A stretch of DNA of 64,000 nucleotides from Agromyces sp. H66 (GCF_004959775.1 NZ_SJZG01000001.1:558001-622000), one strand, 5' to 3'; shown: positions 19,105 to 28,040, numbered from the stretch's first letter. Notes: generated by a model from the letters alone, not told the origin. Translations and numbers: made by a program.

Positions 19105-19385
19105 GGATCGTCGCCGTCTGCGGGGTCGGCATCGGCACCTCGGCGATCCTGCAGGTGAACGCCGAGCGTGCGCTGTCCCGGCTCGGGCTCACGGCCGACG
19201 TCAGCGCGAGCGACCTCGCGAACGTGGCGGATGCCGCGGCCGACGCCCAGGTGATCCTCACGTCGACCGAACTCGCCGACGCGGTACGCGCGGCCATCGG
19301 CCGCAGCTACGCCGAGATCATCGAGGTCGTCAACTACTTCGACGTGGAGGAGATCGCGGGCAAGCTCGAGGCGTCGCTCGGCTGA
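19101..19385 (+). CDS. PTS sugar transporter subunit IIB (UlaB-like)
   Basis: A 94-residue IIB protein of the ascorbate/galactitol class, with the phosphocysteine loop VCGVGIGTS at residues 6-14 (Cys7). The ATG overlaps the IIA stop (ATGA). Without a IIC gene the pair could serve a permease encoded elsewhere or act as a regulatory phosphorelay. The position between adenosine deaminase and a phosphohexomutase suggests a link to pentose or nucleoside-sugar use, which is inference only. Confidence 0.85.
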   Translation: MRIVAVCGVGIGTSAILQVNAERALSRLGLTADVSASDLANVADAAADAQVILTSTELADAVRAAIGRSYAEIIEVVNYFDVEEIAGKLEASLG

Positions 19386-19386
19386 G

Positions 19387-19424
19387 GTTGAGGCCGCTCG
19401 CGACCGCCGCGCTCGCGCCTCAAC
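19387..19424. terminator. Hairpin between convergent IIB and phosphomutase genes
   Basis: An 8-bp GTTGAGGC/GCCTCAAC stem (19387-19394 with 19417-19424) encloses a GC-rich loop with further internal pairing. It overlaps the phosphomutase stop codon and could act in both directions. Confidence 0.5.
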
Positions 19425-21132
19425 CCGCGATGAGCTCGCGCATGCCGGCCTCGATGCGGGCGACCGCGTCGGTTGCCGCCGCGCGACGCTCGGCGACCGA
19501 GCCCTCGGTGCCGACCGCGTCGATGTAGACCTTGAGCTTCGGCTCGGTCCCGCTCGGACGCACCATGACGCGACCGCCGCCCTCGAGCACGATGCGCAGC
19601 ACGTCCGACGGAGGAAGCGCCCCGAACCCGTCGACGAGATCCTCGATCCGCTCCACCCGGATGCCGTCGACGGCGGCGGGCGGCTCGGCGCGCAGGCGTG
19701 CCATGATCTCGCCGATGCGAGAGAGGTCGGTGACGCGCAGTGAGATCTGCGCGGAGGCGTGGCATCCGAACCGCTCGATGAACTCGTCGAGATGGTCGGC
19801 GACCGTCTTCCCGGCCGCCTTCAGGTCGGCGGCGAGCGAGAGGAACGCGAGCGCGGCCGAGATGCCGTCCTTGTCGCGCACGGTCTCGGGGTTCACGAGA
19901 TAGCCGAGTGCCTCCTCGAAGCCGAACACGAGCCCCGGTGCGCGTGAGATCCACTTGAATCCCGTGAGGGTGGCCTGGAAGTCCAGGCCGTACGCCTTCG
20001 CGACGGCCTCGAGGCCCGGCGACGACACGATCGAGCAGGCGAGCGTGCCGTTCGGCCCGCCCTCGCCGGGAGCCGCCGCGGCGGCGCGTCGCGCCGCCCG
20101 CCAGCCGAGGAGCAGGCCCACCTCGTTGCCGGTGAGACGGCGGTAGCCCTCGGTCGACGCCGCGTCGGGGATCGCGACGGCGAGCCGGTCGGCGTCGGGG
20201 TCGTTCGCGATGACGAGCTCCGCATCGGCCTCGCGGGCGCGCGCGAAGCTGAGATCCATCGCACCGGGCTCCTCGGGGTTCGGGAACGCGACGGTCGGGA
20301 ACGCGGGATCGGGCGAGATCTGGTCGTCGACGACGGCGGGCGCGTCGAAGCCGGCGACCGCGAGCACGCGGGCGGTCGTCTCCCATCCGACGCCGTGCAT
20401 GGCCGTGTACACCACGCGAGGCTGCGCCGACGGGGCGTCGGCGACGAGCGCGGTCTGACGCACGTACTCGTCGATGACCGATTCGGGCGCGGTCTCGAAC
20501 TCGCCACGGGGCAGTTCGGGCACCGTCGTCGACTCGGCGACGCGGAGGATGTGCGCGGCGATCTCGGCGTCGGCGGGAGCCACGATCTGCGAGCCGTGGT
20601 CGGCGCCGCCGAGGTAGACCTTGTAGCCGTTGTCGTTCGGCGGGTTGTGCGATGCGGTGACCATGACGCCCGCCGAGGTGTCGAGGTGGCGCACCGCGAA
20701 GGCGAGCACGGGCGTCGGCAGCATCTGCGGCAGAAGCACGGCACGCACGCCGGCGCCCGCCATGATCGCCGCCGAGTCTCGGGCGAACACGGCCGAGTTC
20801 TTGCGGCCGTCGTAGCCGACCACGACCGACGGCGTCGTGCCCGGCTCGGCGTGCTCGAGGAGGTAGGCGGCGAGCCCCGCCGCGGCCTGCGACACGAGCA
20901 CCCGGTTCATCCGGTTCGGGCCCGCGGCGATCTCGCCGCGAAGGCCCGCGGTGCCGAACGCGAGACGCGTGTCGAATCGGTCGGCGAGGTCGGCGGATGC
21001 CGCGGGGTCGCCCGAGCGGGCGGTTTCCACGATCGCCGAGAGCTCGGCGCGGGTCTCGGGGTCGGGGTCTTGCGCGATCCATGCCTCGGCGAGGGCGAGG
21101 CGCTCGGCGTCGACGGGGTTCAGCTGCGACAT
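19420..21132 (-). CDS. Phospho-sugar mutase (phosphoglucomutase/phosphomannomutase family)
   Basis: A 570-residue alpha-D-phosphohexomutase. The phosphoserine loop TASHNPPNDNG has Ser161 as the active residue; FGTAGLRGEI near residue 60, the metal loop DPDADR and the phosphate-binding RPSGTEPKLK near the C-terminus are all present. The length matches the PgcA/PMM2-like long forms, which can also act on ribose phosphates (phosphopentomutase). The pnp gene lies 10 bp upstream, with AGGAGG before the ATG, so conversion of ribose-1-phosphate to ribose-5-phosphate is a plausible role. Confidence 0.9.
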   Translation of the reverse strand: MSQLNPVDAERLALAEAWIAQDPDPETRAELSAIVETARSGDPAASADLADRFDTRLAFGTAGLRGEIAAGPNRMNRVLVSQAAAGLAAYLLEHAEPGTTPSVVVGYDGRKNSAVFARDSAAIMAGAGVRAVLLPQMLPTPVLAFAVRHLDTSAGVMVTASHNPPNDNGYKVYLGGADHGSQIVAPADAEIAAHILRVAESTTVPELPRGEFETAPESVIDEYVRQTALVADAPSAQPRVVYTAMHGVGWETTARVLAVAGFDAPAVVDDQISPDPAFPTVAFPNPEEPGAMDLSFARAREADAELVIANDPDADRLAVAIPDAASTEGYRRLTGNEVGLLLGWRAARRAAAAAPGEGGPNGTLACSIVSSPGLEAVAKAYGLDFQATLTGFKWISRAPGLVFGFEEALGYLVNPETVRDKDGISAALAFLSLAADLKAAGKTVADHLDEFIERFGCHASAQISLRVTDLSRIGEIMARLRAEPPAAVDGIRVERIEDLVDGFGALPPSDVLRIVLEGGGRVMVRPSGTEPKLKVYIDAVGTEGSVAERRAAATDAVARIEAGMRELIAG

Positions 21133-21142
21133 CCGGTGCCTC

Positions 21143-21970
21143 CTAGAGTTCTCCGACGATCTTCGCGAGCAGGGCCGAGATCACGGGCTCGGCGGCGCGG
21201 CCGGCCTCGAGCACCTCCTCGTGGCTGAGCGGGGTCTGCTGGATGCCGGCGGCGAGGTTGGTCACGAGCGACATGCCGAGCACCTCCATGCCGGCCTGGC
21301 GCGCCGCGATCGCCTCGAGCGCGGTGGACATGCCCACGATGTGGCCGCCGATGGTCTTGGCCATCTGCACCTCGGCCGGGGTCTCGTAGTGCGGGCCGCG
21401 GAACTGCACGTACACGCCCTCGTCGAGGCTCGGGTCGATCGAATGGGCGAGGTCGCGCAGTCGCTTCGAGTACAGGTCCGTGAGGTCGACGAACGTGGCG
21501 CCCTCGAGCGGCGAGGCGGCGGTGAGGTTGATGTGGTCGCTGATGAGCACGGGCGTGCCGGGAGTCCAGTGCTCCTTGATGCCGCCGGCGCCGTTGGTGA
21601 GGATCATCGTCGTCGCCCCGGCGGCGGCCGCGGTGCGCACCGAGTGCACCACGCGGCGAACACCGTGTCCCTCGTAGAAGTGGGTGCGAGCACCGATGAC
21701 GAGCGCGCGCTTGCCGCTCGGCAGGGCGACCGACCGGAGCGTGCCGCCGTGGCCCTCGAGCGCGGGCGCCGAGAAGCCGGGCACCTCCGTGGCCGGGAAC
21801 GTGTGCGTCGTCTCGCCGATGAGGTCGGCGGCCCGGGCCCAGCCGCTGCCGAGGGTGAGTGCGAGATCGTGATGGGCGACGCCCGTGAGCTCGGCGATCT
21901 TCGCGGCGGCCTCGGCGGCGATGGCGAAGGGATCGGCGGCGGGGTCGTCGAGAGGGTTCGCAGCATGCAT
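21143..21970 (-). CDS. punA: Purine-nucleoside phosphorylase
   Basis: A 275-residue trimeric-type PNP that cleaves inosine and guanosine to base and ribose-1-phosphate. Typical blocks are LGSGWARAAD (phosphate-binding loop, residues 41-50), RTHFYEGHG, ILTNGAGGI and the substrate-site GPHYETPAEV. It precedes the phospho-sugar mutase in a two-gene operon, and its product is that enzyme's likely substrate. The ATG at 21970 lies 6 nt after TAGAGT, so the transcript is probably leaderless and divergent from the flavoprotein gene. Confidence 0.93.
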   Translation of the reverse strand: MHAANPLDDPAADPFAIAAEAAAKIAELTGVAHHDLALTLGSGWARAADLIGETTHTFPATEVPGFSAPALEGHGGTLRSVALPSGKRALVIGARTHFYEGHGVRRVVHSVRTAAAAGATTMILTNGAGGIKEHWTPGTPVLISDHINLTAASPLEGATFVDLTDLYSKRLRDLAHSIDPSLDEGVYVQFRGPHYETPAEVQMAKTIGGHIVGMSTALEAIAARQAGMEVLGMSLVTNLAAGIQQTPLSHEEVLEAGRAAEPVISALLAKIVGEL

Positions 21971-21976
21971 CCCACC

Positions 21977-21982
21977 ACTCTA
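21977..21982 (-). promoter_or_regulatory. -10 box TAGAGT for the pnp-mutase operon
   Basis: TAGAGT on the minus strand, 6 nt, then ATG at 21970. It shares an 84-bp gap with the divergent flavoprotein promoter. Confidence 0.6.
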
Positions 21983-22042
21983 ATGAGCGGGCGGATGCCG
22001 CGGCGGCGGGTGCTCGTGTGCGGGCGTCCGGCGGGGATGCGA

Positions 22043-22048
22043 CAGAAT
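22043..22048 (+). promoter_or_regulatory. -10 box CAGAAT for the LpdA-like gene
   Basis: CAGAAT, 6 nt, then ATG at 22055. It keeps the A and T at positions 2 and 6 of the consensus. Confidence 0.45.
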
Positions 22049-22054
22049 GTGAGC

Positions 22055-23485
22055 ATGGCCTACGAGTTCGAGCGCACGCAACGCATCGCCGTCCTCGGGG
22101 GTGGTCCGGGCGGGTACGAGGCCGCACTCGCGGGCGCGCAGCTCGGCGCCGAGGTCACCCTCGTCGAGCGGGCGGGCGTCGGCGGCTCGGCGGTGCTCAC
22201 CGACGTGGTGCCGTCGAAGTCGCTCATCGCGACCGCCGAGGCGTCGAACGCGGTCAAGGAGGCCGCCGACCTCGGCGTGCAGTTCTACGCCAGGGGCGCC
22301 GGCGACAAGGCGGTGAAGCCCGATGTCGCGATCAACCTGGCCGCCGTCAACAAGCGGCTCCTCGGACTCGCCGCCCAGCAATCGGAGGACATGCGGTCGA
22401 ACCTGATCGACGCGGGCGTGCGCCTCGTGCAGGGGGAGGGGCGGCTCGACGGCTCGAACGCCATCATCGTGTCGACGGCCAAGGGCGGCACCGACTTCGA
22501 TCGCATCGAGGCCGACACGCTCGTGCTCTCGGTCGGCGCGACCCCGCGGGTGCTGCCGACCGCCGTGCCCGACGGCGAGCGGATCCTCACGTGGAAGCAG
22601 GTGTACGACCTCCCCGAGATCCCCGAGCACCTCATCGTCGTCGGGTCGGGTGTCACGGGCGCGGAGTTCGCCTCGGCGTATCGGGCCCTCGGCGCGAAGG
22701 TCACGCTCATCTCGAGCCGCGACCAGGTGCTGCCCGGCGAGGATGCGGACGCGGCATCCGTCATCGAGAAGGTCTTCAAGCGCAACGGCATGAAGGTGAT
22801 GAGCAAGTCGCGTGCGGCGTCGGTGGTGCGCGACGGCGACTCGGTCGTGGCCACCCTCTCGGACGGCCGGGAGGTGCGCGGCAGCCACTGCCTGATGGCG
22901 GTCGGCTCGGTCCCGAACACGCGCGACATCGGCCTCGAGGAGGCCGGCGTGCAGCTGTCGGACAGCGGGCACATCCGCGTGAACCGCGTCGCGCGCACGT
23001 CGATGCCGAACATCTACGCGGCCGGCGACTGCACCACCTACGTCCCCCTCGCGTCGGTCGCGTCGATGCAGGGACGCACGGCGGTGTTCCACGCGATGGG
23101 TGACATCGTGAATCCGCCCGAGGAGCGCAACATCACCTCGAACATCTTCACCCAGCCCGAGATCGCGACCGTCGGCTGGACGCAGAAGGACATCGAGGAG
23201 GGCGTGGTGCCCGGCGTCATCTACAAGCTGCCACTCGCCTCGAACCCGCGGGCGAAGATGATGGAGATCCGTGACGGCTTCGTGAAGCTCTTCGCGTCGA
23301 ACGGCTCGGGCGCGATCATCGGCGGCGTCATCGTGGCGCCGAAGGCGTCGGAGCTCATCTTCCCGCTCGCGCTGGCGATCGAGCACCGCCTCACCGTCGA
23401 CCAGTTCGCCGAGGCGTTCCCCGTGTACCCGTCGCTCACGGGTTCGCTGACGGATGCCGCGCGCGCCATGCACATCGTGCGCTGA
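22055..23485 (+). CDS. lpdA: LpdA-like NAD(P)H-quinone dehydrogenase
   Basis: A 476-residue pyridine-nucleotide-disulfide-oxidoreductase family flavoprotein with an N-terminal FAD motif (AVLGGGPGGYEAA), an NAD(P) motif (VVGSGVTGAEFASAY) and the dimerisation domain. The place of the redox disulfide (normally GGTCLNxGCxPSK) reads GGSAVLTDVVPSK, so both cysteines are absent, and the C-terminal His-Glu pair of true lipoamide dehydrogenases is also missing (FPVYPSLTGSL). This matches the mycobacterial LpdA (Rv3303c) class, which reduces quinones. It should not be called lipoamide dehydrogenase. Confidence 0.88.
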   Translation: MAYEFERTQRIAVLGGGPGGYEAALAGAQLGAEVTLVERAGVGGSAVLTDVVPSKSLIATAEASNAVKEAADLGVQFYARGAGDKAVKPDVAINLAAVNKRLLGLAAQQSEDMRSNLIDAGVRLVQGEGRLDGSNAIIVSTAKGGTDFDRIEADTLVLSVGATPRVLPTAVPDGERILTWKQVYDLPEIPEHLIVVGSGVTGAEFASAYRALGAKVTLISSRDQVLPGEDADAASVIEKVFKRNGMKVMSKSRAASVVRDGDSVVATLSDGREVRGSHCLMAVGSVPNTRDIGLEEAGVQLSDSGHIRVNRVARTSMPNIYAAGDCTTYVPLASVASMQGRTAVFHAMGDIVNPPEERNITSNIFTQPEIATVGWTQKDIEEGVVPGVIYKLPLASNPRAKMMEIRDGFVKLFASNGSGAIIGGVIVAPKASELIFPLALAIEHRLTVDQFAEAFPVYPSLTGSLTDAARAMHIVR

Positions 23486-23576
23486 CCTCGGGGGCCTGCG
23501 CTGGGGCCGGTCGCCCGCTCGGTCGGCTTCGCCGGCCGTGCGGCGACGCGTATGACGCCGCCGCCCACGACCTGCT

Positions 23577-23755
23577 CAGAATTCAGGAACTGGCGGCTGG
23601 TGCCCGTCGCTTTCGTGCACAGAATTCAGGTACCCGCCGCGCGGAAGGCGCGGTCGCTCGCTGGAATCACCGGCTGATCACGCGCGACACGTGGTTGCGT
23701 CCTGAATAATGAACGCGGCGATCGGATGTCGCGGGGTTGCCCTCCAGAATTCTGG
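23577..23755. repeat. Nested inverted-repeat element A (CAGAATTCAGG motif)
   Basis: Four motif copies: forward at 23577-23587 and 23620-23630, reverse (CCTGAATAATG, degenerate) at 23701-23711, and the palindromic CCAGAATTCTGG at 23744-23755. Outer and inner copies can pair as two nested stems. Distances between successive copies are about 43, 80 and 44 bp, so the layout is symmetric about its centre. A second element with almost the same spacing lies 311 bp further on. Confidence 0.75.
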
Positions 23756-23887
23756 GCATCGAGTTCTCCTCCACATGGTGGGAATCGGGGAGGGCGCTCA
23801 CCGGCGGCGATTCCGACGCCCACGCGGGCGTCGACTCGTTCGATGATCCCGGAATGTCACGTCTTCCTGAGGTCCTCGATGAGTTGT

Positions 23888-24056
23888 CCAGTATTCAGGA
23901 ACCCGAGTTCCGGGGCATCCGCACGGTTGTGCAGAATTCAGGCAGGGATGCACGGAGCACGGGTTCAGCTCGCGCGAACGCTGCGGAATGACGAACACGA
24001 GGTCGGGTGCTCCTGAATTCTGCGACCGTGGGACGGCGGGCGCTCCTGAATTCTGG
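23888..24056. repeat. Nested inverted-repeat element B (CAGAATTCAGG motif)
   Basis: Four motif copies: forward at 23888-23899 (CCAGTATTCAGG) and 23932-23942, reverse at 24011-24022 (TCCTGAATTCTG) and 24044-24056 (TCCTGAATTCTGG). Offsets from the matching copies in element A are about 311, 312, 311 and 300 bp. The DNA between motifs is not obviously similar between the two elements, so the spacing and not the filler is kept. Confidence 0.75.
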
Positions 24057-24105
24057 ACGTGGGAGGTGGCGCCGCGTGCGGCGGATCCGCGCGGTGACGC
24101 GCCCG

Positions 24106-25875
24106 CTACGCGTCGTTGATGGCGAGCAGCAGGTGCCCGCTCGAGACGGTCGAGCCGGCCTCGGCGTTCACGAGGCCGATCACGCCGTCTTTATGGGCGA
24201 CGATGGGCTGCTCCATCTTCATGGCCTCGAGCACGAGCACGAGGTCGCCCTTGACGACCTTGTCGCCCTCGGCGACGGCCACCTTCACGACGGTCGCCTG
24301 CATGGGCGCCTTCACGGCGTCGCCCGTCGCGGTGTCGACCGCGTGGTGCAGGGCGCGGCGACGCGGCGCGGGGCCCGCCGTGTGGTTGCCGGATGCCCCG
24401 CCGACGAGCCGCTTCGGCAGCGTCACCTCGATGCGGCGGCCGCCCACCTCGACGACGACCCCGGTGCGGGCTGCCGGACCGCTCGTCTCGGCGATCTCGC
24501 CCGTCCACGGCTCGAGGCCGTTGTCGTACTCGGTCTCGATCCAGCGCGTGTACACCGAGAAGGGCTCGTCGCCGTCGGGCGCGAACGCCGGGTTCCGCAC
24601 GATGTCCCGGTGGAACGGCAGCACGGTCGGCAGCCCCGCGATCTCGAACTCGTCGAGCGCGCGGCGGGCCCGCTCGAGCGCATCGCGACGCGTCGAACCG
24701 GTCACGATGAGCTTCGCGAGGAGCGAGTCGAACGCGCCCGAGATCTCGTCGCCGGTGGTCACGCCGGAATCGATGCGGATGCCGGGGCCACCCGGGAAGC
24801 GCAGCTGGTGCACCGGACCGGGGGCCGGCAGGAAGCCCCGCCCCGGGTCCTCCCCGTTGATGCGGAACTCGATCGAGTGCCCCGTGGTCACGGGGTCGGG
24901 GTAGTCGAGCACGCCGCCCTCGGCGAGTCGGAACTGCTCGCGCACGAGGTCGAGGCCCGTGACCTCCTCGGAGACCGGGTGCTCGACCTGGAGTCGCGTG
25001 TTCACCTCGAGGAACGAGACCGTGCCGTCCTGGCCGACGAGGAACTCGCACGTTCCCGCGCCGACGTAGCCCACCTCGCGCAGGATCGCCTTGGACGCGT
25101 CGTAGAGCAGGCGGTTCTGCTCCTCGGTGAGGAAGGGCGCGGGCGCCTCCTCGACGAGCTTCTGGTGCCGCCGCTGCAACGAGCAGTCGCGCGTGGAGAC
25201 GACGACCACGTTGCCGTGCTCGTCGGCGAGGCACTGGGTCTCGACGTGCCGGGGCTTGTCGAGGTACTTCTCGACGAAGCACTCGCCGCGGCCGAAGGCG
25301 GCGACCGCCTCGCGGGTCGCCGAGTCGAAGAGCTCCGGCACCTCGTCGCGGGTGCGGGCGACCTTGAGGCCGCGGCCGCCGCCGCCGAAGGCGGCCTTGA
25401 TCGCCACCGGCAGGCCGTGCACGTCGACGAAGTCGAGCACCTCCGAGGCATCCGCCACCGGGTTCAGGGTGCCCGGCGCGAGCGGGGCGCCGACCTTCTC
25501 GGCGACGTGACGGGCCGAGACCTTGTCGCCGAGGCGCTCGATGGCCTCGGGGGAGGGTCCGATCCAGATGAGGCCGGCGTCGATGACGGCGCGGGCGAAG
25601 TCGGCGTTCTCGGCGAGGAAGCCGTAACCGGGGTGCACGGCGTCGGCGCCGGAGCGGCGCGCGACCGAGAGCAGCTTGTCGACCACCAGGTAGGTCTCGG
25701 CGCTCGTGGAGCCGTCGAGCGCGTACGCCTCGTCGGCGAGCTTCGCGTGCCGGGCGTCGCGGTCCTGGTCGGCGTACACCGCGACCGACCCGATCCCGGC
25801 GTCGCGGGCGGCGCGGATGACGCGTACGGCGATCTCTCCACGGTTGGCGATGAGGACCTTGGTGATGCGCGGCAT
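24106..25875 (-). CDS. accA: Acyl-CoA (acetyl/propionyl-CoA) carboxylase alpha subunit
   Basis: A 589-residue chain with biotin carboxylase and biotin carrier domains. It carboxylates its own biotin with ATP and bicarbonate. The N-terminus [18 protein letters not shown] and the ATP-grasp glycine loop ([10 protein letters not shown]) are typical, and the biotinylated Lys553 is in EAMKM, 36 residues before the end. The ATG at 25875 follows a TAGGCT box by 8 nt. It works with the beta and epsilon subunits encoded at 31.3-33.1 kb and is the substrate of BirA at 33.2 kb. Confidence 0.95.
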   Translation of the reverse strand: MPRITKVLIANRGEIAVRVIRAARDAGIGSVAVYADQDRDARHAKLADEAYALDGSTSAETYLVVDKLLSVARRSGADAVHPGYGFLAENADFARAVIDAGLIWIGPSPEAIERLGDKVSARHVAEKVGAPLAPGTLNPVADASEVLDFVDVHGLPVAIKAAFGGGGRGLKVARTRDEVPELFDSATREAVAAFGRGECFVEKYLDKPRHVETQCLADEHGNVVVVSTRDCSLQRRHQKLVEEAPAPFLTEEQNRLLYDASKAILREVGYVGAGTCEFLVGQDGTVSFLEVNTRLQVEHPVSEEVTGLDLVREQFRLAEGGVLDYPDPVTTGHSIEFRINGEDPGRGFLPAPGPVHQLRFPGGPGIRIDSGVTTGDEISGAFDSLLAKLIVTGSTRRDALERARRALDEFEIAGLPTVLPFHRDIVRNPAFAPDGDEPFSVYTRWIETEYDNGLEPWTGEIAETSGPAARTGVVVEVGGRRIEVTLPKRLVGGASGNHTAGPAPRRRALHHAVDTATGDAVKAPMQATVVKVAVAEGDKVVKGDLVLVLEAMKMEQPIVAHKDGVIGLVNAEAGSTVSSGHLLLAINDA

Positions 25876-25883
25876 AATGCTCC

Positions 25884-25889
25884 AGCCTA
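25884..25889 (-). promoter_or_regulatory. -10 box TAGGCT for the carboxylase alpha gene
   Basis: TAGGCT on the minus strand, 8 nt (GGAGCATT), then ATG at 25875. The GGAG in that spacer could be a weak ribosome-binding site instead. Confidence 0.45.
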
Positions 25890-25925
25890 TTGGGATGCCG
25901 CGACCGCCCTTTGGGATGCATCCAC

Positions 25926-25950
25926 AAAAAAGACCCGCGACCCTTGCGGA
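25926..25950 (-). terminator. Rho-independent terminator after maf
   Basis: On the minus strand a short GC stem (CCGC/GCGG with a 7-nt loop) is followed by GTC and six T residues. It lies between the maf stop and the carboxylase alpha start. Confidence 0.6.
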
Positions 25951-25984
25951 CGCCGACAATGGCTTCGGCGGTCGGGGTGTCCCC

Positions 25985-26623
25985 TCAGCGCCGGTTCCAG
26001 AGCGAGGGCCAGTCCACGCCGAGCTCCCGCACGAGGTCGCGGAGGGTCGACAGCGAGAGACCCACGACGGTCGACGGGTCGCCCTCGACGCGGCGGATGA
26101 ACGGCCCGCCCAGGCTGTCGATCGTGAAGGCGCCCGCGACGAGCAGCGGCTCCTCGGTCGCGATGTAGGCGTCGATCTCGGCCTCGTCGAGCGCGGCGAA
26201 GCGCACGGTCGCGACATCCGGACGCCCGACCGCGCCCCGCGCGACCCCGCCGCGGTGATCGATGAGCCAGTGGCCCGACCAGAGATCGCCGTGTCCGCCG
26301 TTCTGGGCGAGCCAGCGCGCCTTCGCGACGTCGGGCCGGTACGGCTTGCCGTGCAGCTCGCCGCCGGTGAGGAACGCCGAATCGCCGCCGAGGACGAGTC
26401 CGTCGATGGGTTCGCCGTCGACGGTCGCGCCGACGATCGCCTCGGCCTTCGCGCGGGCGAGCAGCTGCACCAGGTCGGCGGGCGCGAGCGGGCCGGATGC
26501 CGCCTCCCGAGCCGCGACGAGCGCCTCCTCGTCGACGCCGGGGGCGATCGCGACCGGCTCGATCCCCGCCGCCCGGAGCGTCTGCAGGCGGGCGGGGGAG
26601 GTCGACGCGAGGTAGAGGCGCAT
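25985..26623 (-). CDS. maf: Maf-like nucleoside triphosphate pyrophosphatase
   Basis: A 212-residue Maf/Ham1-type pyrophosphatase that hydrolyses non-canonical or modified nucleotides. The N-terminal [12 protein letters not shown] is the family phosphate loop. The block around GGDSAF and GKPYRP matches the central motif, with GGDS replacing the more usual GADT. The ATG at 26623 is preceded by CAGGAT and 6 nt, or by GGGAGG directly against the start, so the mRNA is probably leaderless. Maf beside an acyl-CoA carboxylase gene is common in actinobacteria. Confidence 0.87.
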   Translation of the reverse strand: MRLYLASTSPARLQTLRAAGIEPVAIAPGVDEEALVAAREAASGPLAPADLVQLLARAKAEAIVGATVDGEPIDGLVLGGDSAFLTGGELHGKPYRPDVAKARWLAQNGGHGDLWSGHWLIDHRGGVARGAVGRPDVATVRFAALDEAEIDAYIATEEPLLVAGAFTIDSLGGPFIRRVEGDPSTVVGLSLSTLRDLVRELGVDWPSLWNRR

Positions 26624-26629
26624 CCTCCC

Positions 26630-26635
26630 ATCCTG
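26630..26635 (-). promoter_or_regulatory. -10 box CAGGAT for maf
   Basis: CAGGAT, 6 nt, then ATG at 26623 on the minus strand. Confidence 0.4.
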
Positions 26636-26669
26636 CCGTCTGCCGTGCGGGCTGTGGAATGCTCGAAGC

Positions 26670-28040
26670 ATGGCTGAGCCCCGTCGACCCCGCCGCCCCG
26701 AAGCACGGAGGCGCGGGGCGACCCGCGGTCCGGCGCGGAAGGCGCCCGCACCCCGGCCGCAGGAGGCCGCCGACGGGCCCGTCATCGAGCTCGAGGTCGA
26801 GCGCGTCGCCCACGGCGGCGTCTTCGTCGCCCACCACGAGGGCCGCGTCGTGTTCGTCGCCGACGCCGTCCCCGGCGAGCGGGTGGTCGCGCGGGTCACC
26901 GACCGGCAGCACGACCGGTACTGGCGGGCCGAGACGCTCGAGGTGCTGCGCGCGTCGCCCGACCGGCGGCCGCACGTCTGGCCCGAGGCATCCGTCGACC
27001 GGCCACCCGGGCAGCGCGCGGGCGGCGCCGAGCTCGGGCACATCCGGACGGAACGCCAGCGCGACCTCAAGGCCGAGGTGCTGCGCGACGCGCTCGCGCG
27101 CATGGGCGGGGTGGAGGTCGATACCCCCGTGCGTCCCGTCGATGCGTCGCTCGCGCCGGGGGCGTCGCTCGAGCTCGGCACCGGCTGGCGCACGCGCGTG
27201 CGGCTGCACGTGGCGGACGACGGCACGGTCGGCCCCTACGCGGCCCGCAGCCACACGGTCGTCCCCGTGGCATCCGTGCCGCTCGCCGTGCCCGAGCTCG
27301 CCGCGATCGCGCCGCTGGCCGAGCGATTCCCCGGAGCGCGGGCGATCGACCTCCTGGCGCCGAGCGTGGGCGACCCCGAGGTCGTGGTCGTCACGGGCGA
27401 GCGGATGCCGCGAGCCGCCCGCCCGAGGATCGAGGAGCGCGTCGGCGACCGACGGTTCCGCCTCGACCGCGACGGATTCTGGCAGGTGCACCGCGGCGCG
27501 GCGGCCACGCTGACGCGTGCCGTGCAGGAGCTCGTCGACCCCGACCTGTTCGATCCGCGCGCCGCGAACCTCGACCTGTACGGCGGCGTGGGCCTGCTGG
27601 CGGCCGCGATCGGCGACCGGTTCGGCGACGCCGTGCGCATCACGTCGGTCGAGTCCGACGTGCGCGCGACGGAGCACGCGGGCGCGAACCTGGCGGACTG
27701 GGTCGGCGCCCGGGCGGTCACCGCCCGGGTGGACCGCTTCCTCGACGACCTGGCCGCCGAGCCGGGAGCGGGCGGCGGCCCGACCGAGCGCGCCCGGCTC
27801 CGGGGGGCGACGGTCGTACTCGACCCGCCCCGATCGGGCGCCGGACGCCACGTCGTCGATCGGCTCGCCGAGCTGGGCCCGCGCCAGCTCGTCTACGTCG
27901 CGTGCGACCCGGTGGCGCTCGCGCGCGACGTCGGGCTGCTGGGCGAACGCGGCTACGAGCTCGTGGAGGTGCGGGCGTTCGACCTGTTCCCGAACACGCA
28001 CCACGTCGAGGCCGTGGCGAGACTCACCGCTATCGTGTGA
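26670..28040 (+). CDS. TrmA/RumA-family RNA (uracil-5-)methyltransferase
   Basis: A 456-residue SAM-dependent RNA methyltransferase with an N-terminal basic tail, a TRAM domain (about residues 38-95) and a C-terminal Rossmann domain. Motifs are [18 protein letters not shown] (residues 384-390) and the nucleophile Cys412 in [12 protein letters not shown]. The Fe-S cysteines found in RumA are absent: the equivalent stretch reads [12 protein letters not shown], and Cys412 is the only cysteine I see. The target RNA is unknown. The gene diverges from maf across 46 bp and ends just before the two-component operon. Confidence 0.88.
   Translation: MAEPRRPRRPEARRRGATRGPARKAPAPRPQEAADGPVIELEVERVAHGGVFVAHHEGRVVFVADAVPGERVVARVTDRQHDRYWRAETLEVLRASPDRRPHVWPEASVDRPPGQRAGGAELGHIRTERQRDLKAEVLRDALARMGGVEVDTPVRPVDASLAPGASLELGTGWRTRVRLHVADDGTVGPYAARSHTVVPVASVPLAVPELAAIAPLAERFPGARAIDLLAPSVGDPEVVVVTGERMPRAARPRIEERVGDRRFRLDRDGFWQVHRGAAATLTRAVQELVDPDLFDPRAANLDLYGGVGLLAAAIGDRFGDAVRITSVESDVRATEHAGANLADWVGARAVTARVDRFLDDLAAEPGAGGGPTERARLRGATVVLDPPRSGAGRHVVDRLAELGPRQLVYVACDPVALARDVGLLGERGYELVEVRAFDLFPNTHHVEAVARLTAIV
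28031..28036 (+). promoter_or_regulatory. -10 box TATCGT for the response regulator operon
   Basis: TATCGT overlaps the last codons of the methyltransferase gene. With a start about 7 nt downstream it gives a short leader containing the GGAAGGGGG ribosome-binding site (28046-28054). Confidence 0.45.

Larger units (their letters stand above)
23486..24105. other. 620-bp gene-free convergent intergenic region carrying a repeat array
   Basis: It lies between the ends of two convergent genes (LpdA-like and carboxylase alpha). I find no convincing gene. The stretch 23756-23887 has some coding-like base use but no recognisable product. The region is lower in GC than its surroundings and holds eight copies of a CAGAATTCAGG-like motif (listed in the two repeat entries), six of which contain GAATTC. 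Confidence 0.75.

Noticed and set aside
23737-23991. An 84-codon reading frame inside the repeat region
   Set aside because: It starts at a TTG, runs through three repeat motifs and has no recognisable product. The middle part has coding-like base use, so a decayed gene is possible, but support is too weak for a call.
23577-24056. CRISPR array
   Set aside because: The motif is only 11-12 bp, appears in both orientations, and the steps range from 33 to 144 bp. There are no uniform spacers and no cas genes.
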